The notes under the pieces were generated by a model. That model saw only the letters and a program-made list of their open reading frames with translations. It had not been told where the DNA came from and made no database searches. From Carya illinoinensis (lineage: Eukaryota; Streptophyta; Magnoliopsida; Fagales; Juglandaceae): DNA of 64,000 nucleotides. Where the stretch lies: positions 12,007,001 through 12,071,000 of the forward strand of contig NC_056761.1 of NCBI RefSeq assembly GCF_018687715.1, read 5' to 3'. Below are positions 35,501 through 44,989 of this stretch, in pieces; within the stretch, counting starts at the first letter, position 1, and every line of letters starts with the position of its first letter. The position numbers and the translations under genes are program-made.

Positions 35501-36045
35501 ATACCATTAGAATAAGGTTCTTTGAGCAGTACCCAGGTCCTAAAATCAAAGCAATTGTAAATCCCAACCTGTAAACTGCATAAATCTCGTACTGAGCTCA
35601 GGTATGCTAGCTCAATTCACCTTAAAATCAAAGCCAAAACGTTGAATTCCAGCTAAATGAAAGATCTTTACAGAAACGAACCCTATAGTTACCAGAAAAA
35701 TCTAAAATTGATAGATGAAAACAAGCATTAGAAACCTTTGACGAGCTTGATGACGAGCTTCTTGGTGGGATGGGGCGGCTGGGCCTTTTTCCTGGACAAA
35801 TTGGCGGCAACTGAGAGAGCGGGGGCGGAGGAATCATCGGACTTGAGATCTTCTTCGAGGGCCATGGAGGAGGAATCGAAAATGACGTTGTTGTTGGTGG
35901 TGCTGGTGAAGTATTGGTGGTGGAGGCCGTTTTTGGAGTCGAGGGGGACAGCTTGGGACTTGGCCTTCTTCATAAGGGGGAACTGAGGGGGAGAAAAGGT
36001 GGCATCACTACCGGTTGTGGATGAGCGTTTGGTGGGGAGAGACAT
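18962..36045 (-). CDS. CUL4: Cullin-4, complete, 17 coding exons, 813 aa
   Basis: Scaffold of CRL4 ubiquitin ligases (with DDB1, RBX1 and DCAF receptors), nuclear. Exons in order: 35736-36045, 32558-32673, 32118-32464, 31606-31786, 31297-31419, 30850-31137, 26017-26142, 25806-25907, 25644-25697, 20617-20723, 20458-20518, 20230-20361, 19955-20092, 19771-19851, 19487-19567, 19291-19371, 18962-19075. All introns are GT-AG and the joined frame is open. The start MSLPTKRSS and the basic, low-complexity N-terminus (to about residue 100, ending [18 protein letters not shown]) are typical of plant CUL4. Cullin repeats follow ([27 protein letters not shown]), then the cullin homology domain ([35 protein letters not shown]). 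The C-terminal winged helix has the neddylation motif IVRIMK (lysine 759) and ends IYNYLA. Arabidopsis CUL4 is 792 aa as I recall; the excess is N-terminal. Introns 1, 6 and 9 (3.1, 4.7 and 4.9 kb) are swollen by transposons. I see no coding lesion. Confidence 0.97.
20724..22250. other. CUL4 intron 9, part near exon 10
   Basis: No gene. A 125-codon frame at 21324-21701 contains a GGGGGTGCATATGCC-like block that reminds me of plant short interspersed repeats, but I could not define ends. A possible minus-oriented LINE tail (TTTTTTGCCGG, then AATTTTATTAAAAAAAA) lies at about 22038-22080. Confidence 0.35.
22250..22584 (+). mobile_element. 5'-truncated LINE tail with poly(A)
   Basis: The plus strand ends TGTACTTGGTTATGCC, then ACTAATAAATTTGTACTTAC and an A run (about 22570-22584). 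Plant L1-type 3' ends look like this. The copy shares its body (GGGGTTGGGGTAGTT, GCTTTGCTGTGGGGAGGA) with 33600-33958. It abuts the broken end of the LINE ORF2 on the other strand. The left boundary is approximate. Confidence 0.6.
23615..23697 (-). mobile_element. LINE tail nested in LINE ORF2, 9-bp target duplication
   Basis: An 83-bp insert. On the plus strand it begins with a T run and contains GGCATAGCCCAAGTACACGG, the reverse complement of a plant LINE 3' end. The flanks ACCAAGCTT (23606-23614 and 23698-23706) are identical. Removing the insert restores the RT frame through [16 protein letters not shown]. Confidence 0.8.
25082..25099. repeat. C18 homopolymer in the LINE endonuclease
   Basis: Read on the minus strand it is a G run inside the glycine-rich SKEGG...L stretch of the endonuclease, so it may have grown from a few GGN codons. 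Homopolymer length should be treated as uncertain. Confidence 0.8.
26480..26520. repeat. CA/TA compound microsatellite in CUL4 intron 6
   Basis: A CA run followed by a TA run, just outside the LTR element. Confidence 0.85.
26618..26943 (-). repeat. 3' LTR of the cyclin-carrying element
   Basis: 326 bp. It differs from the other LTR at only a few sites, for example AGAAATAAG versus AGAAGTAAG, an indel near AAAGTTAACAAC, and CCCAGACC versus CCCAGCCC. Confidence 0.9.
27157..27684 (-). pseudogene. Third ORF of the LTR element, including a cyclin-B-like segment
   Basis: This 175-codon frame overlaps the end of the previous frame (27666-28085). Residues 36-98 (27391-27579) read as the start of the cyclin box of mitotic B-type cyclins: [51 protein letters not shown]. 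From memory, plant cyclin B has [39 protein letters not shown] and ETLYLTINIV. The match ends sharply after YLTINLI, and what follows is not cyclin. The rest of the cyclin box and the destruction box are absent, so no cyclin activity is expected. The source gene is not in the window. Confidence 0.75.
28094..28978 (-). CDS. Gag-position ORF of the LTR element, 294 aa, no known family
   Basis: Starts [20 protein letters not shown] shortly after the primer site, where gag would lie. It is rich in Glu and Lys, with likely coiled coils in residues 10-50 and near the C-terminus ([20 protein letters not shown]). I see no CCHC zinc knuckle and no capsid motif I know. The frame ends at a stop, and similar composition continues in another frame (28085 to 27666), so at least one frameshift is likely. 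A host-gene origin for part of it is possible. Confidence 0.55.
   Translation of the reverse strand: MAGYTRSTQQENLFLMEKILDKVLEMKEIVKGMKQNCKRMQESFVEWQDQEDAEENLGDTDSTEETQQSTLREWQYEEDEDTVVEIEEIQKSVMYEETETNDEDKIMKEEKKKAVGVERIVVAPTEVIFIAMPLPSDIGKPNLFYPLSDPTSHLMAELKKYHAMIILRGPKKAREAVKLQRDGLVVIEKILRFMPNLAVISMDNYNCSSRNDEEKQEAGYLRSILAKEVDEYSEYNCGSGDGDYIAFPIEKSISTAGPSEADRQRNKELEKFLVDARINKIQLEAAKSEEFARL
29007..29331 (-). repeat. 5' LTR of the cyclin-carrying element
   Basis: 325 bp; it is followed at 29332 by the target duplication CGCTA. Confidence 0.9.
29337..30849. other. CUL4 intron 6, part near exon 6
   Basis: No gene was recognised. It contains a C22 homopolymer at 29360-29381 and an imperfect CA/CG repeat near 30190-30235. 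Confidence 0.5.
29360..29381. repeat. C22 homopolymer
   Basis: Lies 24 bp beyond the target duplication of the LTR element. Confidence 0.8.
31925..32036 (+). mobile_element. LINE tail in CUL4 intron 3
   Basis: Contains CCTATGTACTTGGGCTATGC and AATATCAATAAAATATC followed by an A-rich end, as in other plant LINE 3' ends here. It is opposite in orientation to CUL4. Confidence 0.55.
32674..33519. other. CUL4 intron 1, part near exon 2
   Basis: No gene was recognised. The frame at 32890-33282 has no known family. Confidence 0.45.
33520..33598 (-). mobile_element. LINE tail, minus orientation
   Basis: The plus strand begins with a short T run and reads AATTTTATTAAAAGTGTATA, then CAGCAATCCAAGTACACAGG, the mirror of the LINE 3' end. 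Confidence 0.5.
33600..33958 (+). mobile_element. LINE tail, interrupted by a second LINE tail
   Basis: The two outer parts (33600-33665 and 33816-33958) match 22345-22584: TTGTGGAAACAAGGGGTTGG, GCTTTGCTGTGGGGAGGA, CTCTCTTGTATACACCCAGT and a final A run. The intervening 135 bp is a separate insertion. Confidence 0.75.
33666..33800 (-). mobile_element. Nested LINE tail with 15-bp target duplication
   Basis: The insert begins with a T run on the plus strand (a minus-strand poly(A)) and contains CCAAGTACACTGAACGTATA. It is flanked by identical 15-mers AAGGGGTTGGGGTAG at 33651-33665 and 33801-33815. The empty site exists at 22372-22390. Confidence 0.9.
34024..34050. repeat. TCT microsatellite in CUL4 intron 1
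   Basis: About eight TCT units (TCTTCTTCTTC). Confidence 0.8.
34125..34560. mobile_element. Probable hAT-type non-autonomous element (one end seen)
   Basis: Starts with AGGGGTGGCAATTTGTG, a sequence typical of plant hAT ends, followed by direct repeats of words such as GGGTCAACCCGAATAAGACC and AAACCTGAATAAGACTTG. No matching right end was found. Confidence 0.4.
34570..34740 (-). pseudogene. LINE reverse transcriptase fragment in CUL4 intron 1
   Basis: The minus strand reads [12 protein letters not shown], then [14 protein letters not shown] with stops between. This is the KAPGPDGFT...CWEVV block that opens LINE RT domains, also seen near 23900. The rest of RT is missing. Confidence 0.6.
34800..35735. 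other. CUL4 intron 1, part near exon 1
   Basis: Contains a probable minus-oriented LINE tail at about 35165-35250 (ATAATGCAAAAATTTTC, GGGGCGCAACCCAAGTACAC). Nothing else was recognised. Confidence 0.45.
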
Positions 36046-36230
36046 GAAAAGGAAGTGTGATCAGGTGGACATTGTGAGCTACAAAAAGAAGCAATGGTAA
36101 AACGAAGATTTGAGAAGGAAACCAGAGAAACCAGATATGGCTATATTGAGACACCACAGGAGAAGAAACACCACGGGAGAAGGTTTTTTTTTTTTGTACC
36201 TGTTTTAACTTTTTTTTTTTTTTTAATTAA
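36046..36230 (-). promoter_or_regulatory. CUL4 5' UTR and proximal promoter
   Basis: Sequence immediately upstream of the CUL4 ATG. I see no clear TATA box. Pyrimidine runs occur at about 36186-36225 (T runs on the plus strand). The transcription start cannot be placed by eye. Confidence 0.4.
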
Positions 36231-36340
36231 TTGGGTTAAATAGTAAAAACAATAGTAATATTAGAAAGAATTTTGGGGGATCAAGTTTTGCACATTATTT
36301 TTTAAAAAAGTGATTTATTTGGTGAATTTAGATTTATTAA

Positions 36341-36490
36341 ATACAGTCGCACACTAATCTATATACCAATATTAATTTATTCATACTTAAAATTTAAATT
36401 AATATTATTTTTAATAAAATCTATTTCCTGATCAATTATATCATATTGATACATAGATTAATACATAATTATATTTATAATTATATTTTT
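36341..36490. repeat. MITE copy A upstream of CUL4
   Basis: Matches 37183-37341 in order and orientation: CAGTCGCACACTA/TAGTCGCGCACTA, TTTATTCATACTTAAAATTT, TTTTTAATAAAATCTATTT, and ends in ATTATATTTTTT-like sequence. The outer parts are weakly inverted relative to each other. Confidence 0.65.
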
Positions 36491-37182
36491 TTATTTATTA
36501 ATTTTTTACAAAAGAAGTGTCAAATGTGCAAAATTCGTACAACAGTTTAAAATTATAAATATTATTTTTGAAAAGGGTCGTACCACTCCCATGCAGGAAG
36601 GCCGCTGAAAGAGTCTGCAAATAGGTAATTTGGCTTTTATCTTCTTCTTTTTCAAATAATTTTTAAGCTTACTAAAACTTTTTGAAAAATAAATAAAAAT
36701 TATAAATTCATTAAATAATATTTATTTAACTATTAAAAAAAATAAAAATATGAACCGGCAGCCACAATCGACCACCATACGTGGGATGAGCACTTCCTTT
36801 TGAAAAATCCTAAAACAAAATAATAAATAATCAAAATGCCCACAGTTTTTCAATAGAAAAATTCTACACCATCGTTTCCCATTTAATAATCTTATTCAGA
36901 CTTTCCACTTCAATACTTCTTTGGAGAGATGAAAATCCTATTTAGTTTTTACTTCCATCCAACTTTCATCAGTTGAATTGATAACTAAATTTCTAATCAA
37001 AATCTAACCCAAATGGTCAAAATTTGACCGGAAAGGTTGGAAGTGGTAAGCTAATCAAATCTAATACAAGAATGAGGCCAAACTGAGATAAAGGTACAGG
37101 CAAAAATGGAGTTGAGATAAAGGAGAGCTAACTGTGGAGAGGGGAGAAGATTGTGTAAAAATGAAGAGTTTTGCTATATATA
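36491..37182. other. Non-coding DNA between the two MITE copies
   Basis: AT-rich with no recognised gene. Confidence 0.5.
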
Positions 37183-37341
37183 AGTATAGTCGCGCACTAC
37201 TCTGCGTATCAATACTGATTTATTCATACTTAAAATTTAAATTAACATTGTTTTTAATAAAATCTATTTTTTAACCAATCACATCATATTGGTGCACAGA
37301 TTAGTGTATAATTGTGCTTACAACTATATTTTTTCAAAAAT
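37183..37341. repeat. MITE copy B upstream of CUL4
   Basis: Second copy of the family at 36341-36490. Inverted ends TATAGTCGCGCACT and (reverse complement of the right end) TATAGTTGTAAGCAC are seen here. Confidence 0.65.
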
Positions 37342-37439
37342 AAAAGATGTGATTGCAATGTATATAATTTGTGCACAGGAGAAGTATTTATACACAAGAT
37401 TTGAGTTTAAATTCTCTGTTAACAAACTAACCAACACTA

Positions 37440-37570
37440 ACTAGGAGTGTTCAACTAGGTACCGAACCGGGCACCAGGGTACACCTGACCCGGAACCCAG
37501 GTTCCGGCTCGAACATGCCTTAGTTATGACCCGGATCGGAACCCTGATTAATCCAAGTTCCAAATTATAC
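37440..37570. repeat. hAT-like end sequence, left
   Basis: TAGGAGTGTTCAACTAGGTA, then CCGAACCGGGCACCAGGG and CCCGGAACCCAGGTTCCGG. This style (short words of CCGAACC/CCCGG after a GTGTTCAA start) is common at plant hAT ends. A related but divergent GC-rich block lies at 42935-43080 in the opposite sense, so the two could bound one element of about 5.6 kb including the solo LTR. A target duplication was not found. Confidence 0.35.
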
Positions 37571-39883
37571 CCAGGTTTGGGTTTTTTTTTTTCCTAAACC
37601 CATATTTCAGTTTAGAAACCTTTTTTATTTAAATGTCTATATTATATTAAAGACTTTTTAAGAAAAATCCATACTGAAGAGCATAATTTCCTTTATGTAA
37701 AAGTCTATATTTATTAAAAAAAAAAGTTAAAAATCATATATTTTTTTTTTTATAAAAGCCTATATTTTATGAAAAAAAAATTAGGTCAAGTTAAAAAGCA
37801 TAATACTAACATTGTCCAGTAATAAAAATATATAAAAATGAAAAACTAAAATACATGCAACCCACTACATATTACATTATTTGTTATTTATACATTACAT
37901 TACAAAATACAAAATCATTAGCATGGTCTTCTATCAATGATTTAATCTCACATCCAGTAGTAACTTTAAGTGATCTGATTGACTAAAAGAGATCCTGCAA
38001 AAAACAAAAGTTTTGACTACTTAGAAAAGCTAGGTAGTCTTTAATCTCACGCCAAAATTGTTGATGAGAACAAAACTCACATTGAGATAAATTCCAATTC
38101 TTCTCTTTATGGAATAGCAAGATAAATTACATTTCCAAACTATGTTCCTCACAGTTCATAATAAAAAGAATGACAAATCAACAAAACATGTCCCAACACT
38201 TCATCATAAATACTATGTAACAAAAGGAAGACACTCAAATAATAAACCAAAGATGTCAGATCCAAAGCTTTTGGAAAGAAAAATACTACTACCAAATAAT
38301 ACATTTGATCTCTCATGCTTAAAAAGAAAATCTACGTTTATGCCAAGTAAACAAAGTTTCCCCTTCAAGTTCAAGGTGCTATTGCATTCTATATCGTATA
38401 AAGAAAACAATAGAAAGTAAGACCCACAACACTGAAGTAAAGAAAACTGAATCAGGTTTACCACTAACTAGAACAAGAAGAAGCTAATGTTAGTTGAAAA
38501 ATAGTGACAATTCACGGAAGGGAAAATGTCACAATTTAGACCCATGACACTGACAAGACTTGTGGGATACAGACCACATCCTTCCCACCCAACAATCCGA
38601 GCTATGATGAGGCAATGCAAAATTGAACCAAAAAAGAAAATTAATTAGTTACTAAATGTAGCAGCATAATAATGGCTCCTGAGTAATGCATATTAGTGAG
38701 CAAGGAGGCTCAATGCATCACATAACAGACTAGACTAACTCACTAATAATGTTTCCAACCTCTATAATCAATAAATGTCTTTATTCACCCTAATGGATTA
38801 GGAGAAAATAAAACAAACAGCAGAATTTTTCAAAAACTGGTACACAATAGTACCAATAGCTCTGTGTGTATTCCTCAATTGATGTCATGTCAAGCCTCTT
38901 AAATCAAAATAATAAACCAAAAAAGTTGGGTTGCTTGACCAAAATGCAACTTGATTATAAGTGTGCTTAGAAAATCAAACTTGTAAAGAGAGAAAAAAAA
39001 AAAAAAGTTCCCTTCCATCTAATAACAGCTACCAAAGCTTTCATTTTCACCATATTATTATGATAAGAAAGAAAGAAAAAGAAATCATAATTAAAGAACA
39101 AAAAGTAGCGTTTAAAAGAAACTAGAAAAGAACCACAAGTAACTGAGAAATCTACACTTTGATCAAGTTTCCAATTCAAAAAGAAGGTGTGGTATAGCAC
39201 TAGTCAGGGTCATGAAGTCACTAGTAGTCAGAAAGCAGAATCCTTGAAACTTTCCAATCAAGCTGCCATTCCCATTACTACCTCTGCAATAAAGCATGGA
39301 AGGAGTTAAGTTCACCAAAATTCAATGAAGCCGATCAAAGAAAGGTAAATGAATTCAAAATCCACCATTGATTAGAGCCCCCAGACAGCTGAAATTAGTT
39401 CAGAAGAGATGAAAATCATTTCCCAAATGTGAAAACACGTGAGAGATGAAATGAAAAAACTTGATTAGCAATTACCTTTCCGTTCTCAATGGATTTGGGA
39501 ACGTTGTATTAGTAATAATCTGTTGCTATCAAGTAAAAAGAGCAGATCAAGAGTATTACTTATACCCACATAAGATTTGTTCAAAACTCATATCATGTGA
39601 GAACTGAGAAGAACGAAAATATAGATCCAACTATAATATGAGAAAAATATAAACATAGATCCAACCATAAATAAAAAAATAAAAATAAAAAAACAAAAAA
39701 AATACACATATTTGTGATGAACAAAATCTTACCCGAAAGCTGAGCTGCGAGAGGCTAGGGTCTCCTCATTCCATATATGGATCCTGCATTTATTTTTCCG
39801 TAACTCTTATTAAGCTCTGTTTATTTGGATAGAAAAAAAAAATGAACGAGAAAGGAAACACATAATATACTAACCACGCCTTA
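37571..39883. other. Unassigned DNA
   Basis: AT-rich. Several minus-strand segments have exon-like edges (for example AATGCAGGATCC at about 39778 and TTCGGGTAAG at about 39730), but the frames do not join. The open frames at 38142-38420 and 38967-39200 match nothing I know. Confidence 0.35.
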
Positions 39884-40067
39884 TCCCTCTCTAGCACACC
39901 AGCCATTGGGGATCTTCACAAACTGAACACCATACCACTCTGTAAGACTAGCTTTCCCTAAAATCAAGGCCCCCGCCTTATCAGGCAATCAACCACACCG
40001 GTGTCCCCATGACACCAGGTACCTTGGATCTTAGCAACGCATACAACCCAGTCGTGCTGTTGAAGGC
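39884..40067 (-). pseudogene. Amidase-family gene fragment
   Basis: The minus strand reads AFNSTTGLYALLRSKVP, then after a frame change KAGALILGKASLTEW and IPNGWCAREG. These correspond to the amidase-signature blocks TTAGS.ALL.S.VPRDAGVV, LRKAGAIILGKASLSEW and PSGWSARGGQG. Two adjacent stops, at least one frameshift and missing flanks mark a dead fragment. The catalytic Gly-Ser-rich signature that should follow is absent. Its right end coincides with the insertion site of the solo LTR; on the far side of the LTR (42734 on) no amidase sequence continues, so the fragment was already partial. Confidence 0.7.
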
Positions 40068-42728
40068 TGTCACAACCCCACCCTATTAAGAGCGAGACCG
40101 TGATCCCGTACCTGTTCTTTTTCCTATTATAACAGTAAGTTTATTTATAAATAAATGCCTATATTGTTATTAGTATTATTATTTTTTTTTAAAAGATAAT
40201 ATGTGACGGTTTGAACGCATCACGCATAAATCCTAATTTCTAATTGAAAGAAACATCTAATAGACATATCTTTACATTCATTTACAAATGACTCTCAGAG
40301 TCCGTCATCCATTCATTTAACGTAACTACTTTAAACAAAAAGGGACTCGGTCCCTTCAGTCTTTACAAAAAAAAACTAACTTAAAACAGGAGGGGTTTCC
40401 ATTACCTCACTATAAAATATACCTTATACCCGAAGGTATCTTATCTAGAAGTTAACTCAATAAAACATCCCCGTGTGGGGTTCAGTATTAAAACGTAAGA
40501 AACATATATCGTCATAAAAAAGAAACTAAACTACCCAGGGACTACTAAACATCGGCCCCTCCCTTCTCAGCAATACTCAGCTCCTCAGTAGATTCGTCTG
40601 TACCTGAACGTTTAAAACATAAACACAAAGTGAGTCTAATACTCAGTAAGCAATACACCATGCTGTTAACTAAGCATATAGTATTTTCTTTTGAAAACAT
40701 GCATCCATAAACCAATACTAATTCTGACAATACTTCTATGCATATGTTTTCTTTATAACATCATGTATATGCTTACTTCTTACTATCATGCATATACTTA
40801 CTTTATACTTTCATGCATAATCTTTATTTCTTATTTTCATACATACTTATATATCATATCTTCATGCATAAACTTAATTTAATCTTTCACTTTCTTTTGG
40901 CCAACACACTATTACGCCCCGTGTGTTGGGGTTAGAAGTCCTATTGGATTTGGATTCCACCCGTGGCCACAGGTTAGGAATCCCTTTCTGTCAGGGAGCA
41001 GCACAGGGTGCACTACCAATACTACTTAACCGGCATTGCAATCTGCCCATTTTTTTTTATATCATTTCCTTTCATGTGGCCATTACATATTTTCATACAT
41101 TAATTCATTCATTTTCTTTCTTTGAAATCAACATTTTCAGTATCTTCTTTAGTCCGATGAATATGCATTTATTCTGGAAAATAGCATTTTATCATGCTTA
41201 CATATAAATAAAATCTTAGTTATTTCAAGAAGCATGTATGAAAATTTCATGACTTAGAATCTACATGCATGCATTGCCATATACACATACAATCAATTAT
41301 AATCGATATGATACTTAACAGGAGCTATCAAGAAAGGCTTGTACATAATATAAATTCATTTATTCTTTAATTAGAGGAACATTTGGAAAGAGATAGAAAT
41401 ATATTTTTTCACAAGAGAACTTGGCATGGGCACATGGTCATAGCTACTTACCTCGATCCCCTACAATCCCTTTAATTTCAGAAAATCCTAATCCAATAAA
41501 TAACAAGTGTGTTAAAACTCATCCAACATCATTTAGACCTCCTTTTAACAATAGCTAAAATATTATAAATCTAAAGTCGTTTTCTACCCTTAATGTTACT
41601 TCAAATAACTACCCTCTCGACAAATCCTTACAAGAGTAACATAAGAAGATAATTAACTTAGTTAACATAACATCAAAACAGCTCCATATATGCATTTAAT
41701 CACTTCAAACAGAACATAATTATATATATATATATACAAAATAGAACATTAAAACAGTCTCTCATATATATATTTACACTTAAAACAGAACATAAATATG
41801 TATATATGCAAAACAGAACATTGAAACAGCGTTTCAAATCTATTTACATGGAAAGCAACCTCTCAAACAACCTTATATATTTATATATCTGAAATATCAC
41901 CTCAAAACAGCTTTGTATACACTTGGTTAGCAAAACAGAACATATGCACATATATGCATACCAAACCACAATCTAAAGAGATGAAAATAAAATAAAAATT
42001 GACACAATACAACACATCGTTCGGTTGATCCTAACAACACCTCAAAACCATGTACATATATATATATATATATATATTTATAAGATGGTTGATGTATTTA
42101 AAAAAAAATCCATATATCACTTACACTAAGAAATGAGTTAGGAACCCTTACCCCAAATTTTTTCACTTTTTGAAAGATGAAAACACTTGAAAATTCCAAC
42201 TATAAGAAACCTCAAAGTGGCAAAGAAATAGATAAAGTGTACGGTTTGGAAAGATTTAACTTTTTTTATTTCTTTTGGGAGCTCACATGGTTTAGGTGAT
42301 AGAAAGAATGATTGGTTCTTCTCTTGAACTAGAAGAAAGTGAAGGAAGAAGGAGATGTATGATGGCTTGAAAAGTGGAAACTCCTTAGGAAATGAAAAGG
42401 GGTCAAAGCTTATCTCTTGAGGTGCATGTTGGACGTCCTAAATTAAGTCTAAGAAGATAAAGCTTATACCTAATTCAATCCAAGGGTGTAAGTTCAAAGG
42501 GGCTAATTCATAATTAATTCAAAGTGAAGGACTTAATAGAAAGTATATTAAAGATATAAAAATATACTCTTATCTCATTTTAATAATTCACATAAAATAA
42601 AAACACACACATCTTAAAATAAAATAAATTGAATTAATAAACTAATAAAACCTTTACATGAAAATATTTAATTTAAAGATTAAAATAAAATGACGTAAAA
42701 ACTCACGTAATAAGACTAGGGTATTACA
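40068..42728 (-). mobile_element. Solo LTR, 2661 bp, target duplication AAGGC
   Basis: On the plus strand it begins TGTCACAACCCC and ends GGGTATTACA, with identical 5-bp flanks AAGGC at 40063-40067 and 42729-42733. Read on the minus strand it starts TGTAATACCCTAG, a typical opening of large plant Ty3/gypsy (Tekay/Del-like) LTRs, hence the orientation given. No internal polyprotein, primer site or second LTR is present, so it most likely arose by recombination between LTRs. It contains TA runs near 41715 and 42056-42076. Confidence 0.8.
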
Positions 42729-42803
42729 AAGGCTACTGAAGCTTGAATAATAGTTTCTCTTCCAAACTCGAATAGGGCTTGGGGAGAAAGGGAGGGAGAG
42801 AGG

Positions 42804-42844
<41 letters not shown>

Positions 42845-43200
42845 GGGTGACGGAAACAATGGGTATTTCATAAAGATAGGGTTTTAAGTTTTAACATCAA
42901 CGTAGGATTTTGTTTTGTCAATTTGGATATCGGGTTTTAAACTTGGTACCCGAGTTACATAACCGATACCTGGACTGGATAGGTTCAGGTTTTGCAATTC
43001 AGGTTTCGACTCGGATTTGATTCGGGCCGAAACCCATAACCAGAATTCGGTTTATCTAGATTTCAGTCCGGGACAGTTATAATATATCATATATTATAAA
43101 ATTGTTTTAATAAATCGATTCATATTTATTGTAGTTGTTTACCGATTTAAGTTGACTCCAACCTATTCAAATTGCTTTTGAATTTCTTTATTGTATTTTG
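42729..43200. other. Flank of the solo LTR with GA repeat and hAT-like end
   Basis: A GA microsatellite lies at about 42790-42842. 42935-43080 is a GC-richer block (GGGTTTTAAACTTGGTACCC, GATTCGGGCCGAAACCC) possibly paired with 37440-37570. Confidence 0.4.
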
Positions 43201-43204
43201 GATT

Positions 43205-43400
43205 TGTGTTTTTGTTTTTCTTGGTGAGAAGAGATGAGTTGAGATAAAAATTAAATAAAATATTATTAGAATATTATTTTTTAATATTATTATTGTTTTG
43301 AGATTTGAAAAAATTAAATTGTTTATTATATTCTGTATGAGAATTTAAAAAAAGTGTAATAATTAGATGAGATAAGTTGTGATCAACTTATTATCCAAAC
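43205..43400 (+). repeat. Short AT-rich MITE family, near-complete copy
   Basis: Runs from GAGAAGAGATGAGTTGAGAT through TTTTTAATATTATTATTG and TTGTTTATTATATTCTGTAT to GATGAGATAAGTTGTGATC and TTATCCAAACATGCCC. Confidence 0.6.
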
Positions 43401-44594
43401 ATGCCCTTATAACTTCATAACTTAATAGGGTATTTATCTTTTTTGTTAATGAGGATATTAAACCAAAGAAATGCACAAAGAGCCACGACTAACCACAACA
43501 GCACCGTTGTCCACAGGTATGCGAGAGAACAACAACTACGATTTGCCGTGGGTCTATGCAAAGAAGAAGAGAAAGAGGAGGAGAAGAGAAAAGAAAAGGA
43601 AGAAAAAGGTGTGTTAGCAATAGGTTGTCATGGCCTTGGGGTCTGTGAGAAGAAGAAGAGGAGGAGTATATGAACTAGGCGATGTGCGTGAAGGAGGGGA
43701 TAAAGAATTTGTGTTGGGCGACTTCTAAAATTTATTTAGAGTTTTTTGCTATTATAAGATGAACTTGTGTGGGTGATTGAAAATCCAGGTGGGTGGAGTA
43801 CCCACCCAATCCCCACCCCACATATAAAAACAAATGGGCAGTTCTCCCACTCGCCTGAATGAAGCTAGGGGATTGCCAGCCTTACCCCATGTAGGGGCGA
43901 GTGGATGGGCTGGGTAGGATATATGTGGGGCCCGGCCCAACAGACTTAGAAGTTGGGATAGTCGCTCAAGTCCTTTGAATTACTACCATATGGTCCAAGA
44001 CAAGACAAAAACTTAAGGTTGTTTTTGTTAGTAGTCTTCAAAAAGGTTTGCCGAAGGGTCTCGCTACAGTTGGGAGAAGTTATTGTTGATGGAATTGCAT
44101 TAGTTATGGATAAATTATTACAATTGAACAAGATTTTCTTCTCTCAATCCACATACTTGAATGAAAGAGTATGTTGGCTCTTAATTTTAGGAAATATATT
44201 AAATTACGTGAGAATGGAGAGCCAACTAAATCACAAAATCGTGGGCGTACGAAAAGCACAAATATCTATATAGACCTTCGAAAAGCATGATGATCAAATC
44301 TTGAACATTTGAGACCCAAGAATCTGATAGAGTGGCACGTGCGATATTTGGAGCTCATGCAATCGACAGTGTGTGGGGCCCATGTGCCACTTCGGGTGGT
44401 GAGTGTGGCACACACATGCACCTTTTTGCATTGCCACTTCTTGTATCTTATATATTGACTGTCTGGAAAGCTAGTAGTACAGCATGTCACTTGATGATGA
44501 CTGAAAAGCAGTAAATTGACAAGTTTCCATCCCAAAAGATAAAAAAACACAAAAGGTTTACATTTATATGACTTAGAAACCATGAGAGAGGAGG

Positions 44595-44640
<46 letters not shown>

Positions 44641-44765
44641 CCAAGTCTTCCCCACTCAAATCTGTACTTTCTTTAGATTCGAAGTGGTGGGTTAGAGAGA
44701 GAAGAATTTCTCCATATAATTTTTTTAAATCTATCAAAAATATAGTAACACCTAAATTTTTTCTT
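43401..44765. other. Non-coding DNA; GC-richer block and GA repeat
   Basis: Open frames at 43443-43673 and 44266-44655 come from purine-rich or GA-repeat sequence. 43770-43930 is a GC-rich block (GGTGGGTGGAGTACCCACCC, GGGGCCCGGCCCAAC) with local inverted repeats. A GA microsatellite lies at 44597-44636. No gene was recognised. Confidence 0.5.
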
Positions 44766-44950
44766 AGGCCTCGTTTGTTTTCACAATGAAATGAGATAAG
44801 ATTTTTTTAAGATTTATGTGAATAATATTAAGATATTTGAGTTGAGATTAGATCAAATGTATTTTAAAATATATGTATGTTTGTTTATAGAGTTGAGATG
44901 AGATTGTTTTAACTTTTCTTTGGATTTGATAAAGTTGGGGGTCCCACTAA
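44766..44950 (+). repeat. Short AT-rich MITE family, diverged copy
   Basis: Begins AGGCCTCGTTTGTTTTCACA and contains GAAATGAGATAAGAT, GAGTTGAGATTAGAT and GAGTTGAGATGAGATTG. Confidence 0.45.
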
Positions 44951-44989
44951 TTTGAAAGTTATTTTTGGCTACATAGGAAATTGAGTTAT

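Noticed and set aside
39729..39904. Spliced gene starting MAGVLERDK on the minus strand
   Set aside because: The apparent ATG lies inside the amidase fragment read in another frame, and the exon-like pieces downstream do not join in frame.
40068..42728. Complete small LTR element instead of a solo LTR
   Set aside because: No pair of direct repeats, primer site or polypurine tract was found inside; the single TG...CA unit with AAGGC flanks fits a solo LTR better.
44266..44655. 129-codon minus frame
   Set aside because: Its N-terminal LSLSLSLS is the translated GA microsatellite; the rest has no family support.
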